From contig NZ_JAIQYY010000025.1 of assembly GCF_020181035.1 (NCBI RefSeq), positions 1 to 64,000 on the forward strand: 64,000 bases of DNA, given 5' to 3'. A model generated the notes under the pieces. It was not told where the DNA came from. It ran no database searches and worked only from the letters and a program-made list of their open reading frames with translations. Below are positions 24,332-33,391 of this stretch, one piece after another; the first letter of the stretch is position 1; every line of letters begins with the position of its first letter. A program made the translations under genes and the position numbers. Origin of the DNA: Streptomyces sp. CoH27 (lineage in GTDB: Bacteria > Actinomycetota > Actinomycetes > Streptomycetales > Streptomycetaceae).

Positions 24332-25008
24332 TCGAGGTCCTGATCGTGGACGACGACACCCGCGTGGCGCGGGTCAACGCGGCCTACGTGGCGAAGGTCC
24401 CGGGCTTCCACGTGGCCGGCGAGGCGCACAGCGCGGCCGAGGCGCTGCGCCACGTGGAGACGCTGCCGCGGGTGGACCTGGTCCTCATGGACCACTATCT
24501 GCCGGACGACACCGGTCTCGCGGTCGTCCGGGAGATGCGCCGGCGCGGCCACCAGGCCGACGTGATCATGGTGACGGCGGCGCGGGACGTGTCGACTGTG
24601 CAGGCCGCGATGCGGCAGGGGGCGCTGCAGTACCTGGTGAAGCCGTTCGCCTTCGCCGGTCTGCGGGCCAAGCTGGAGGCGTACGCCGAGCTGCGGCGCA
24701 CCCTGGACGGCGGCGGCGAGGCCGAACAGGCGCAGGTGGACCGGATCTTCGGCGCCCTGTCCGCGCCGTCGGAACGCGGCCTGCCCAAAGGACACTCCCC
24801 CACGACGGCGGAGCTGGTGCGCCAGGCGCTGATGAACTCCCAGGGCCCGCTGTCCGCGCAGGAGATCGCCGAGCGGACGGGGGTGAGCCGGCAGACCGCC
24901 CAGCGCTATCTGAAGCTCCTGGAGCGCACGGGACGGGCCCGGCTCACTCTCAGGTACGGCGACGCGGGCCGCCCGGAACACCGATACGTGTGGGCGACCC
25001 GTGTCTGA
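24328..25008 (+). CDS. CitB/DcuR-type response regulator
   Basis: A 226-residue regulator. The receiver domain has D8-D9-D10, phosphoacceptor Asp55 in VLMDHYLPD, Thr at about 87 and Lys107 in LVKPF. The C-terminal HTH (about 160-205) contains AQEIAERTGVSRQTAQRYLK. It is translationally coupled to the CitA-type kinase. It ends 18 bp from the end of a convergent ABC importer operon, which with the orphan paralogue at 28 kb is a plausible target set. Confidence 0.92.
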   Translation: MIEVLIVDDDTRVARVNAAYVAKVPGFHVAGEAHSAAEALRHVETLPRVDLVLMDHYLPDDTGLAVVREMRRRGHQADVIMVTAARDVSTVQAAMRQGALQYLVKPFAFAGLRAKLEAYAELRRTLDGGGEAEQAQVDRIFGALSAPSERGLPKGHSPTTAELVRQALMNSQGPLSAQEIAERTGVSRQTAQRYLKLLERTGRARLTLRYGDAGRPEHRYVWATRV

Positions 25009-25026
25009 ACGGACGGAGCCTGTACG

Positions 25027-26085
25027 TTACTTGACGGCCTTGACGAACTCGGTCGTGTACGTCTTGCTCAAGTCGACCTTGGCGTTCTTGATGTTGGGGT
25101 TGAACGACTTGAGGACCTTCTCGACGGTCTCCGGGCCGCCCTCGGGCATCACGCCGTCGTCGGTGAACATCGGCAGGGTGCTCTTGATGGCCTGCGCGTA
25201 GAGCGTCTTGTTGCCCTGGGAGTAGTCGGCGGGCATCTTGGCGGCGATCTCGTCGGCGCTGTGGGTGGACATCCACTTGAGCGTCTTGACGAATGCGTTG
25301 ACCAACTTCTGGACGGTTTCCTTGTGTCCATTCACCCAGTCCGTCTGCATGTAGAGACTTGACGACGGGTACGGGCCACCGAGCGCCTCCTGCGAACCCT
25401 GCGGGGTACGCATGTCGAGGAGGATCTTGCCCGCCTTCTTGTCCAGGATCGTCGCGACGGTCGGGTCGGTGGTCATGCCGCCGTCGATCGCGCCGTTCTG
25501 GAGAGCCGCGATGAAGGTCGGGCCGGCTCCCACGGCGACCGAGGTGAACTCGCTGACCTTCACACCGTTCTTGACCGCCAGGTATTTGGTGAGGAAGTCG
25601 GTGGAGGAGCCGAGCCCGGTCACGCCCAGCTTGCGGCCCTTGAAGTCCTTGGGCGACGTGAGGCTGCCCGCCGCCTTGCCGGAGACCACCTCGACCTCGC
25701 CGGGCGCGTGCGAGAACTGCACGACCGACTCGACCGACTTGCCCTTCACCTGGAGGTCGAGGGTGTGGTCGTAGAAGCCGACCGCGCCCTGCACCTGGCC
25801 GGAGACGAGCGCGGTCTCGGCCTGGACCCCGGCGGGCTCGCTGAGCAGCTGGACGTTCAGCCCCTCGGCCTGGAAGTAGCCGAGGCGCTGGGTGAGCATC
25901 GCGGGCAAGTAGATGACCTTGTCCAGCCCGCCGACCATGATCTTGACGGACTCACCCTTGCCGCCGCCCCCGCCGCTGCCGGTGTCGGCCGTGGAACTGG
26001 CCGCGTCATTGGCGCAAGCAGTGAGCGAGGAGAGGGCGAGGAGTCCGGCGGCGGCCTGGGAGGCGTATCTGGCGGTCTTGCGCAT
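25027..26085 (-). CDS. ABC importer substrate-binding lipoprotein (SsuA/THI5/NMT1-like)
   Basis: A 352-residue lipoprotein. The lipobox LTAC places the lipidated Cys at residue 24, and a Ser/Gly-rich linker follows (to about 45). The periplasmic-binding fold then covers a NMT1/SsuA-like domain with GLDKVIYLPAML and GRKLGVTGLGSSTDF. This family binds sulfonates, nitrate, taurine or thiamine precursors, so the ligand is uncertain. It is last in the order ATPase, permease, binding protein. It starts at ATG 26085 with AAGGACG about 12 bases upstream. Confidence 0.9.
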   Translation of the reverse strand: MRKTARYASQAAAGLLALSSLTACANDAASSTADTGSGGGGGKGESVKIMVGGLDKVIYLPAMLTQRLGYFQAEGLNVQLLSEPAGVQAETALVSGQVQGAVGFYDHTLDLQVKGKSVESVVQFSHAPGEVEVVSGKAAGSLTSPKDFKGRKLGVTGLGSSTDFLTKYLAVKNGVKVSEFTSVAVGAGPTFIAALQNGAIDGGMTTDPTVATILDKKAGKILLDMRTPQGSQEALGGPYPSSSLYMQTDWVNGHKETVQKLVNAFVKTLKWMSTHSADEIAAKMPADYSQGNKTLYAQAIKSTLPMFTDDGVMPEGGPETVEKVLKSFNPNIKNAKVDLSKTYTTEFVKAVK

Positions 26086-26154
26086 GACGGTGTCACGTCC
26101 TTGTGAGAGGGCGGTGCGGGAAAGGCGTGGGGGGGCTGGTCCGAGGGGGCCGGT

Positions 26155-27018
26155 TCAGCTGTCGGAACCGGCGGACTTCCAGCGGAAGATGCGGCGCTCG
26201 GCGAAGGTCAGCAGTCCCTCGGCGACCAGGGCGACGACCGCGAGGATGACCATCGCGGCGTAGACGCCGGCCGCGTTGAAGGTGTTCTGCGACTGCGAGA
26301 CGAGCAGTCCGATGCCCTTCGTCGCACCGATGTACTCGCCGACGATGGCGCCGATCAGCGCGAAGCCGAAGCTGACGTGCAGGCTGGTGAAGATCCAGGA
26401 GGTGGCCGACGGGATGACCACCTGGAGGGTCACCCTGCGGTCGCTGGCGCCCAGGATGCGGGCGTTGGCCACCAGGTTGCGGTCCACCTCGCGGGCACCC
26501 TGGAAGGCGTTGAAGAACACCGGGAAGAAGACGAGCACGACGGCGGAGGCGACCTTGGAGGAGGGTCCGAGGCCGAACCAGATCAGGAAGATGGGTGCGA
26601 GGACGATCCTGGGGATCGAGTTGAGCACCTTGATGTATGGACCAAACACTTCGGCGAGCAATCTGATCCGCCCGAGCGCGATACCCAGGAGCACACCGGC
26701 GATCACACCGATGACCCAGCCGAGCAGTGCCTCGTAGAGCGTGTACCAGATCTGTTCGCCCAGCGAGCCGAGCGCGGTGCCGTGCGTCACCCAGGTCCAG
26801 ATCTGGTCCCAGATCTTCGTGGGCATCGAGAAGTTGAACGGGTCGATGACCTTGGCGCGGGACAGTCCCTCCCACAGGCCGAGGACGGCCACCAGGACCA
26901 GCACGCGCGCGAGGTTGACGACGGCCTTGCGGCGACGAGCGGCCTGGGCGCGGCTCTGCGCGCGGTCGGCGACTTTCGCGGTCTCGACAGCCGGTGTGCT
27001 GAGAACCTCAGGCGACAT
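26155..27018 (-). CDS. ABC importer permease (SsuC/TauC-like)
   Basis: A 287-residue inner-membrane permease with about six membrane segments. The EAA loop at the ATPase interface reads NLVANARILGASDRRVTLQVVIPSA, split here for reference, with the conserved GAS and PSA positions. It starts at ATG 27018 with GAGGGG upstream, overlapping the ATPase gene by 11 bp; GTG 27027 is possible. With its neighbours it forms a sulfonate/nitrate/pyrimidine-type importer. Confidence 0.92.
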   Translation of the reverse strand: MSPEVLSTPAVETAKVADRAQSRAQAARRRKAVVNLARVLVLVAVLGLWEGLSRAKVIDPFNFSMPTKIWDQIWTWVTHGTALGSLGEQIWYTLYEALLGWVIGVIAGVLLGIALGRIRLLAEVFGPYIKVLNSIPRIVLAPIFLIWFGLGPSSKVASAVVLVFFPVFFNAFQGAREVDRNLVANARILGASDRRVTLQVVIPSATSWIFTSLHVSFGFALIGAIVGEYIGATKGIGLLVSQSQNTFNAAGVYAAMVILAVVALVAEGLLTFAERRIFRWKSAGSDS

Positions 27019-27823
27019 GGGCGGCACCCCTCTCGCGGGTGATGCGGACCTCTTCGCCGAGCGACTCCCAGATCTCGCGGTAGATCTCGATGAACTGCGG
27101 CTCCAGGCGCACCGATTCGACCTTGCGCGGCCGCGGCAGGTCGATGTCGAACACCTGCTTCACGGTCGCGGGGCCGGCGGTCATCACAACGACCTTGTCG
27201 GCGAGCGCGATGGACTCCTCCAGGTCGTGGGTGACGAAGACGACCGAGGCACCCGTGCCCTCCCACAGCTCCAGCAGCTCGTCCGACATCAGCGCCCTGG
27301 TCTGCACGTCGAGCGCGGAGAACGGCTCGTCCATCAGCAGGATCTCGGGGTCGTTGACGAAGGTCGCGGCGAGGGCCACGCGCTTGCGCTGGCCGCCGGA
27401 CAACTGGTGCGGGTAACGGTCCTCGAAGGCGGCCAGTCCGACGCGGGCCAGCCATTCGCGGGCCTTCTCCTTGGCCTCCGCCTTCGGTACGCCCCGGAAG
27501 CGGGGGCCGGACATGACGTTGGATAGCACCGTGCGCCAGGGGAACGTGGCATCCTGCTGGAAGACGAAACCGACCTTGTCGCCGACGCCTTCGACCGGCT
27601 CTCCGGCCACCAGCACCTCGCCCTCGGTGGGCTCCTCCAGGCCGCTGACCAGCGTCAGCGTGGTGGACTTGCCGCAGCCGGTCGGTCCTACGACGGCCAC
27701 GAACTCGCCGCGCTCGACGGTGAGGTCCAGGCCGCGCACGGCCGTGTGCAGTCCCCCGGACGGGGTTCTGAAGGTCTTGCTCGCGCCCCGCAACTCGATG
27801 GCGGGGCTGGTGTGTGCGCTCAT
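27008..27823 (-). CDS. ABC importer ATP-binding protein (SsuB/TauB-like)
   Basis: A 271-residue ATPase with Walker A GPTGCGKST (about 46-54), signature LSGGQRKR, Walker B LLMDEPFSALD and the H-loop THDLEES. It energises the permease encoded directly downstream. It starts at ATG 27823 (MSAHTSPAIEL), where similarity begins. It is first in its operon and divergent from the orphan CitB-type regulator. The shared promoter region holds TTGTG palindromes. Confidence 0.93.
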   Translation of the reverse strand: MSAHTSPAIELRGASKTFRTPSGGLHTAVRGLDLTVERGEFVAVVGPTGCGKSTTLTLVSGLEEPTEGEVLVAGEPVEGVGDKVGFVFQQDATFPWRTVLSNVMSGPRFRGVPKAEAKEKAREWLARVGLAAFEDRYPHQLSGGQRKRVALAATFVNDPEILLMDEPFSALDVQTRALMSDELLELWEGTGASVVFVTHDLEESIALADKVVVMTAGPATVKQVFDIDLPRPRKVESVRLEPQFIEIYREIWESLGEEVRITRERGAAHVA

Positions 27824-27864
27824 GGCCCGGGACGGTAGGTGTGGCCCCGGCCACGGCAGGAGTC

Positions 27865-27911
27865 TTGTGAGCACAAGCCGTTCTTTTGCCCGCAAGAGCC
27901 TGTTGTGCTCA
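27865..27911. promoter_or_regulatory. Inverted repeats in the ABC importer / response regulator promoter region
   Basis: CTTGTG-AG-CACAAG (27865-27878) is a perfect palindrome. TGAGCACAA (27869-27877) is repeated inverted as TTGTGCTCA (27903-27911), and TTGC-CC-GCAA lies between at 27887-27896. This is a good candidate binding region for the CitB-type regulator encoded next to it, its paralogue at 24.3 kb, or both. The assignment is by position only. Confidence 0.5.
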
Positions 27912-27981
27912 TTTTGCTCGCGTTACAACTGCGGAGCCGAAACACGGGCTTAACGCTCGTCGGCCTTGAAGGAGAGGCCTG

Positions 27982-28674
27982 ATGATTGACGTCCTGGTCG
28001 TGGACGACGACTTCCGCGTCGCTGAGATAAACGCCAAGTACGTGGGAAAGGTTCCCGGCTTCCGGGTGACCGCCCGCGCGCACAGTGCCGCCCAGGCCCT
28101 GTCCACCGTCCAACGCGGCAGTGTCGACCTGGTCCTGCTGGACCACTATCTGCCGGACGGGACCGGCCTCGACCTCGTCCACCGCATGCGGGAACAGGGC
28201 CACGGCACGGACGTCATCATGATCACGGCGGCCAGCGAGGTGACGACCGTCCAGCAGGCGATGCGCCTGGGCGCCCTGCACTATCTGGTCAAGCCGTTCA
28301 CCTTCGCCGCCTTGCGCATCCGCCTCGACTCCTACGCCGCGCTGCGCCGCACCGTGGACCGGGTCGGCGGCCACGGTCTGACCGGTCAGGAGCAGGTCGA
28401 CCGGATCTTCGGGGCGCTGCGCACGTCTTCCGCCCCGTCCGCGCCCGGCCTGCCGAGCGGCCACTCGGAGCCCACGACCGACCTGATCTGCGGCGTCCTG
28501 CACCGCGCCGACCAGCCGCTGTCGGCCCACGAGGTGGCCGCCAGGACCGGTCTGAGCCGCTCCACGGCCCAGCGCTACCTCCGCCACCTGGAACAGGCCG
28601 GCCGACTGCGGCTCTCCCTGAAGTACGGCGACACCGGCCGGCCGGAGCACCGGTACGCATGGGTCGCGCCGTAG
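27982..28674 (+). CDS. Orphan CitB/DcuR-type response regulator
   Basis: A 230-residue paralogue of the regulator at 24328-25008, with the same MID/EVLxVDDD start, phosphoacceptor Asp54 in VLLDHYLPDG, a LVKPF switch region and a C-terminal HTH (VAARTGLSRSTAQRYLRHLE). It starts at ATG 27982 after GGAGAGG. No kinase gene is adjacent; the nearest is the CitA-type kinase 3.6 kb away. It lies between the importer operon and a convergent symporter gene whose stop is 5 bp away. Confidence 0.9.
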   Translation: MIDVLVVDDDFRVAEINAKYVGKVPGFRVTARAHSAAQALSTVQRGSVDLVLLDHYLPDGTGLDLVHRMREQGHGTDVIMITAASEVTTVQQAMRLGALHYLVKPFTFAALRIRLDSYAALRRTVDRVGGHGLTGQEQVDRIFGALRTSSAPSAPGLPSGHSEPTTDLICGVLHRADQPLSAHEVAARTGLSRSTAQRYLRHLEQAGRLRLSLKYGDTGRPEHRYAWVAP

Positions 28675-28678
28675 GGGG

Positions 28679-30271
28679 CTACACGGCCCCGGCGCCGGTC
28701 AGCGACCGCACCTCGGTCTCGGCGTACTTGGCCTCGTCCGCGACCTCGTCCGAGGTGACCGTGCCCAGCCAGCCGGCCACGAAGCCGAGCGGGATGGAGA
28801 CGAGGCCCGGGTTCTGCAGCGGGAAGTACTGGAAGTCGACGTCCGGGAACAGCGAGCTCGGACTGCCGGAGACCACCGGGGAGAGCAGGACGAGCCCCAG
28901 CGCCGGGATCAGCCCGCCGTATACGGCCCACACCGCGCCGCGGGTGGTGAAGCCGCGCCAGAACAGCGAGTACAGCAGCGCGGGCAGGTTCGCCGACGCG
29001 GCGACCGCGAAGGCGAGGCCGACGAGGAAAGCGACGTTGAGGTCGCGGGCCAGCAGGCCGAGCGCGATCGCCACGACACCGATGCCGAGCGCCGCGAACC
29101 GTGCCACCGCGACCTCGCTGCGCGGCTTGCCGTGCGTCCGGCACAGCGAGGCGTACAGGTCGTGCGCCACCGAGGCCGACGAGGCGAGCGTGATCCCGGC
29201 GACCACGGCGAGGATCGTCGCAAAGGCGACGGCGGCGACGACCGCGAACAGAACCGTTCCACCGGTGGATCCCGCTCCGCCGCCCAGGTCGAGGGCGAGC
29301 AGGGGCACGGCCGTGTTCCCGGCTGCATTCGAACCGCGCACCGCATCCGGACCGACCACCGCGGCCGCACCGAGGCCGAGGACGATCGTCAACAGATAGA
29401 AGCCGCCGATCAGCCCGATGGACCACACGGCGGAACGGCGGGCGGCGCGCGCGGTGGGCACGGTGTAGAAGCGGGACAGGATGTGCGGCAGTCCCGCCGT
29501 GCCCAGCACGAGGGCGAGACCGAGGCTGATGAAGTCGAGGCGGGCGGTCCAGCTCCCGCCGTACTTCAGGCCCGGCGCCAGGAACGCCCTGCCGTGGCCG
29601 CTGCGGTCCGCCGCCGTGAGCAGCAGCCGGTCGACATCCCCATGGAAGCGCAGCAGGACGAGCACGGTCAGCGCCACCGCCCCGCTCAGCAGCAGCACCG
29701 CCTTGACGATCTGGATCCAGGTGGTGGCTCGCATCCCGCCCAGCGTCACATAGATCACCATGAGAGCGCCGACCCCGATGACCGTCCAGGCCTGGGCCGT
29801 CCCGCTCGTCCGCCCCAGCAGCAACGCCACCAGACTGCCCGCGCCGACCATTTGCGCCACCAAATACAGCACGGACACCGTGACCGAGGACGTCCCCAAC
29901 GCGATCCGCACCGGCCGCTCGCTCATCCGCGCCGCCACCACGTCGGCCAGGGTGAACCGCCCGCAGTTGCGCACCAGTTCGGCCACCAGGAACAGCACCA
30001 CCAGCCACGCCACCAGGAAGCCCACCACGTACAGCAACCCGTCGTACCCGTAGAGGGCGATGAGCCCGGTGACCCCGAGGAAGGACGCCGCCGACATGTA
30101 GTCACCCGCGATGGCAAAACCATTCTCCATGGGAGAGAACAGCCGCCCTCCGGCATAGAACTCCTCCGCCGAACCGTGCCGCCGACGGCTCACCCATGTC
30201 GTGATCCCGAGGGTGACGGCCACGAAACCGCTGAACAGCAGCAGCGCCAGTGTCTGGTGCTCCCCGGTCAC
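28679..30271 (-). CDS. Sodium:solute symporter, acetate permease (ActP)-like
   Basis: A 530-residue SSS-family transporter with about 13 membrane helices and the motif GDYMSAASFLGVTG that marks ActP-type monocarboxylate symporters. It starts at GTG 30271 with GGGAGG upstream, overlapping the DUF485 gene by GTGA, as in acetate uptake operons. It probably imports acetate or a related short monocarboxylate with Na+ or H+. Confidence 0.9.
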   Translation of the reverse strand: MTGEHQTLALLLFSGFVAVTLGITTWVSRRRHGSAEEFYAGGRLFSPMENGFAIAGDYMSAASFLGVTGLIALYGYDGLLYVVGFLVAWLVVLFLVAELVRNCGRFTLADVVAARMSERPVRIALGTSSVTVSVLYLVAQMVGAGSLVALLLGRTSGTAQAWTVIGVGALMVIYVTLGGMRATTWIQIVKAVLLLSGAVALTVLVLLRFHGDVDRLLLTAADRSGHGRAFLAPGLKYGGSWTARLDFISLGLALVLGTAGLPHILSRFYTVPTARAARRSAVWSIGLIGGFYLLTIVLGLGAAAVVGPDAVRGSNAAGNTAVPLLALDLGGGAGSTGGTVLFAVVAAVAFATILAVVAGITLASSASVAHDLYASLCRTHGKPRSEVAVARFAALGIGVVAIALGLLARDLNVAFLVGLAFAVAASANLPALLYSLFWRGFTTRGAVWAVYGGLIPALGLVLLSPVVSGSPSSLFPDVDFQYFPLQNPGLVSIPLGFVAGWLGTVTSDEVADEAKYAETEVRSLTGAGAV

Positions 30272-30816
30272 GAGGCACCTCCCCGTACTTCGCGGGTCAG
30301 TTCCTGGGTGTCCCAGCGCAGCTCCAGCGCGGCTCGGTCCCGGCGCAGGCGCGCGTGCCGGGCGTAGGCCCAGGTGAGCAGAAACGTGGTGAGGAACTGC
30401 CCGAGCCCGGCCAGCATGCCCACGTTCAGCGCTCCGGCGACAGGCCGGGCCATCAGCTCCGGCGCGGCCGTGGCGGCGACGACATAACCGATGTACCAGA
30501 CGAGGAAGACGACGACCCCCGGCACGACGAACCGCCGGTACCTGCTGCGCACCTCCTGGAAGGCCGCGCTGCGCTGCACCTCGACGTACACGTCGCGAGC
30601 GCGAACCCCGGGTCCGCTCCGGTCGTCGCGCGGAGACGGCACGACCGGCGCCGGCATGCCCGCGCCATCCAGCTCGCCCCAGCCGAAGGCCAGGGCGTCG
30701 TACCAAGGGTCCTCGTACGCCGTGTCACGCGAGGACGTGCCGTGATCTTCCCGGTTCTCGGCCGAACTCTCGGCACCGTCCCCGGCTCCGCGGCAACGGC
30801 CGTTGCTTGACTGCAT
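30268..30816 (-). CDS. DUF485 membrane protein paired with the symporter
   Basis: A 182-residue protein with an acidic, charged N-terminal region (about 1-75), then the DUF485 core with FQEVRSRYRRFVVP and two membrane segments (about 98-120 and 130-155), then a basic cytoplasmic tail. DUF485 proteins (YjcH type) accompany ActP symporters, and the GTGA overlap supports joint function. The long N-terminal extension is typical of actinobacteria. Start is ATG 30816; TTG 30822 is possible. Confidence 0.85.
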   Translation of the reverse strand: MQSSNGRCRGAGDGAESSAENREDHGTSSRDTAYEDPWYDALAFGWGELDGAGMPAPVVPSPRDDRSGPGVRARDVYVEVQRSAAFQEVRSRYRRFVVPGVVVFLVWYIGYVVAATAAPELMARPVAGALNVGMLAGLGQFLTTFLLTWAYARHARLRRDRAALELRWDTQELTREVRGGAS

Positions 30817-30885
30817 GCCCAAGGATGGACAGATCGGGAAGATCCCTGACTCTTCTTCCCTCGGCTCTTCACCCCATCAGGTGAT

Positions 30886-31590
30886 TCACTGCGTGGGCGG
30901 CCTCACCAGCCCCTTGCTGTACGCGTAACGCACCGCCTGTGCTCGGTCCTTGAGACCCGTCTTGGCGAAGAGGTTGTTGATGTGCGTCTTCACGGTCGCC
31001 GTCGACACATGCAGCCTGCGGGCGATCTCCTGGTTGCTGAGCCCGTCGGCGATCAGCAGCAGGACCTCGGTCTCACGCGTGGTCAGTCCGTCGGGCGGCG
31101 TCTCGGGCCCCGTGGGCGGGCCGGTCTCGGCCGGGGTGGGCTCGGGCTGGGACAGTCGCTCCAGCAGCCGGCGCTGCACGCTCGGCGACAGCCCCGCGTC
31201 CCCCGACAGCACGCTCTGCACGGCGCGCACGATCTCGTCGCCGCCGGCGTCTTTGGTCAGATACCCTCGGGCGCCGGCCCGCAGCGCGGGGAACAGCGAC
31301 TCGTCGTCCGCGTACGTGGTGAGCACCACGACCTGGGTCCGGGGGTGCTGCGACCGGATCCGCCGGGTGGCCTCCACACCGTCGCAGCGGGGCATCCTGA
31401 GGTCCATCAGTACGACGTCCGGGTCGAGTTCCTCGACCAGCTGCACCGCCTCCTCGCCGTCTCCCGCCGCACCGACGACCTCCACGCCCGGCAGCAGCCC
31501 GAGCAGCATCACGATGCCTTCCCGGACCACGGTCTGATCGTCGGCGACGACCACTCGCGCGGGCTTCTCCTCCCCCTCCGTCTCGGTCAT
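30886..31590 (-). CDS. NarL/LuxR-type response regulator
   Basis: A 234-residue regulator. The receiver domain has DD at 17-18, the phosphoacceptor Asp63 in VVLMDLRMP and Lys in YLTKDAG. A Pro/Glu-rich linker follows (about 148-168), then a C-terminal LuxR HTH (about 168-228) with LTTRETEVL and SNQEIARRLHVSTATVKTHI. It overlaps the upstream kinase by ATGA. It is convergent with nothing; the symporter operon starts about 70 bp downstream in the same direction. Confidence 0.93.
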   Translation of the reverse strand: MTETEGEEKPARVVVADDQTVVREGIVMLLGLLPGVEVVGAAGDGEEAVQLVEELDPDVVLMDLRMPRCDGVEATRRIRSQHPRTQVVVLTTYADDESLFPALRAGARGYLTKDAGGDEIVRAVQSVLSGDAGLSPSVQRRLLERLSQPEPTPAETGPPTGPETPPDGLTTRETEVLLLIADGLSNQEIARRLHVSTATVKTHINNLFAKTGLKDRAQAVRYAYSKGLVRPPTQ

Positions 31591-32738
31591 ACCGGCACCT
31601 TCAGCGTCACCACGAACCCCTCCTCGTCCGGCCCCGCGTCCAGCGAACCGCCCAGCAGCTCGGCGCGCTCACGCATACCCAGCAGACCGTACCCGCCTCC
31701 GGAACTCGTCAGTTCGCCCGGCAGCCCGCCCGAGTCCCGTACGATCAGCGTCACTTCGTGGTCGCAGTAGTCGAGGCGCAGCTGCACTTTGGCGCCCTGG
31801 GCGTGTTTACGGACGTTGGTGAGCGCCTCCTGCGCGACCCGGCGCACCGCCTGAGAGGCCTCGGCCGACAAGGGTCTGCGCTCACCCGTGACAGTGACCT
31901 CCGCGCCGCCGGTCCCAGTGACGAGTTCGCTCAGAAACTCCTCCAGCGGGGTCAGTTCGCCCCGCAGCGCGGACAGTGCCTGCCGGGTCTCCGCGAGCCC
32001 GTCGCGGGCCATTCCGCGTGCGGCCACCACCCGCTCCAGGATCCGGTCGCGATCGGCACCGTTCTCGATCAGCAGCCGGGCCGCCTCCAGATGCACGAGT
32101 TGCGCCGAGAGGCTGTGAGCCAGGACGTCGTGGATCTCGCGCGCGATCCGAGCCCGCTCGGCCAGCGCCGCGGACTCGGCCTCCGCGACCCGGGCGGCCC
32201 GCTCCTGGGCGAGGAGCCGCTGCGCGTTGCCGCGGGCTTCCGCGTCCAGCCGCAGGACGTATCCGGCGAGGGCCATGCCCGCCACCGTGGCGGCCGTGGT
32301 CAACCAGACGTCGTTGTTGAACGCGGAGTACGAGGCCAGCGCCACGGACGTCACGGGTAGGGCCACCGCGAGCGGCAGCCGCTCCAGGGCGCTGATTCCG
32401 CAGCCGCACCAGATCAGCAGGGCCGGGCCTCTGAACCCCGTGGCCTCGGCGGCAACCGCGATGGCCAGGAGCACGCTCATCAGCGCCAGGGAGGGGACCA
32501 GCCGGTGCTGGTAGGTGGTCCGGAAGAAGGCCCAGGAGACGACACCGGCGAGAAGGACCGCCGCTGCCGCTGCGAGCGCCTCCCAGATTCCGACGTGCCT
32601 CTGGCTGAACGCCGCCCACAGGAGCAGGGCGAGCACAAGGAGTCTGACGGCCCAGGCGAGCATCCGCCGGGGTCGGCTGATTCCCGCTCGGCCGAGCGCC
32701 TCTCGCGACGGCCAGCGGGTCCAGGCGTTGTCCGTCAC
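31587..32738 (-). CDS. NarX-type (HisKA_3) sensor histidine kinase
   Basis: A 383-residue kinase. The N-terminal half has about five to six membrane helices (about residues 26-160) with little extracytoplasmic sequence. HisKA_3 contains the phosphorylatable His203 in AREIHDVLAHSLSAQ, and the HATPase has RVAQEALTNVRKHA and GYGLLGMRERAELLGG. It starts at GTG 32738, overlapping the DUF1453 gene by GTGA, and passes phosphate to the NarL regulator next to it. The signal is unknown and may come through the small membrane protein. Confidence 0.92.
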   Translation of the reverse strand: MTDNAWTRWPSREALGRAGISRPRRMLAWAVRLLVLALLLWAAFSQRHVGIWEALAAAAAVLLAGVVSWAFFRTTYQHRLVPSLALMSVLLAIAVAAEATGFRGPALLIWCGCGISALERLPLAVALPVTSVALASYSAFNNDVWLTTAATVAGMALAGYVLRLDAEARGNAQRLLAQERAARVAEAESAALAERARIAREIHDVLAHSLSAQLVHLEAARLLIENGADRDRILERVVAARGMARDGLAETRQALSALRGELTPLEEFLSELVTGTGGAEVTVTGERRPLSAEASQAVRRVAQEALTNVRKHAQGAKVQLRLDYCDHEVTLIVRDSGGLPGELTSSGGGYGLLGMRERAELLGGSLDAGPDEEGFVVTLKVPV

Positions 32739-33256
32739 GCGCGCTCCTTCCAGGCCTGCCGCATGCCGTCACCGTACGCCGGTGCGGGACGGGTCGCGGT
32801 GCCGAGGGACCGGGCCCGCCAGACCAGGATGCCGCCGCGGACCAGCAGGGTGCCGGCGATGCCCAGCATCAGGGCAGAGCTGTTCTGGTGCAGGCCCAGG
32901 GCGTAGCTGAAGGCGTAGACACCGATCCGCAGGGTGATGCCCACGGCCCACACCGCGCCGCTCGCCTTGGTGCTCTTGGTCCACACGACGCCGTCCTCAG
33001 CCGTCCAGATGCGAGTCGTCCAGGCCCAGCCGGCTCCGGTGGCGAGACCGATAAGCATCTCCAGTGCGAGCAGTGCGACGGACTCCGTGCGGTGGTGGGC
33101 ATCGAGGATGCCGGGCTCGCGCAGCGCGACGACGGCCAGGATCACCGGGATCAGCCACCAGCGCCGGTCGGTGTTGATCGCGCGGACGCGGAACTGCCGC
33201 ACGATCACTATGGCGACCACGGCCACAATCGCCAGCGCGTTGACCAGCCCGGACAT
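32735..33256 (-). CDS. DUF1453/CcdC-like membrane protein
   Basis: A 173-residue protein with about five membrane helices, beginning MSGLVNALAIVAVVAIVIV. It is the first gene of a three-gene unit with a sensor kinase and response regulator, coupled by GTGA. This position suggests an accessory component of signal perception, but nothing in the sequence proves it. It starts at ATG 33256. Confidence 0.8.
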   Translation of the reverse strand: MSGLVNALAIVAVVAIVIVRQFRVRAINTDRRWWLIPVILAVVALREPGILDAHHRTESVALLALEMLIGLATGAGWAWTTRIWTAEDGVVWTKSTKASGAVWAVGITLRIGVYAFSYALGLHQNSSALMLGIAGTLLVRGGILVWRARSLGTATRPAPAYGDGMRQAWKERA

Positions 33257-33359
33257 CAGAGCCTCCGTGAGCGAGAAGGTGGTGCCGGAGCAGGCGCTGC
33301 CGGCACCTTCGAAGCTACGGAAATCCGCAGCTCCGCAGATCGGAGCGGAGGTGGATCAC

Positions 33360-33391
33360 GGGTGGAAACCTCGGGCGGCGCATCTCCACCC
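33360..33391. promoter_or_regulatory. Inverted repeat GGGTGGA-N18-TCCACCC upstream of the two-component operon
   Basis: GGGTGGA (33360-33366) and TCCACCC (33385-33391) form a 7-bp inverted repeat about 104-135 bp before the first gene. It could be an autoregulatory site for the NarL-type regulator, although in DNA this rich in G and C such repeats also arise by chance. Confidence 0.3.
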
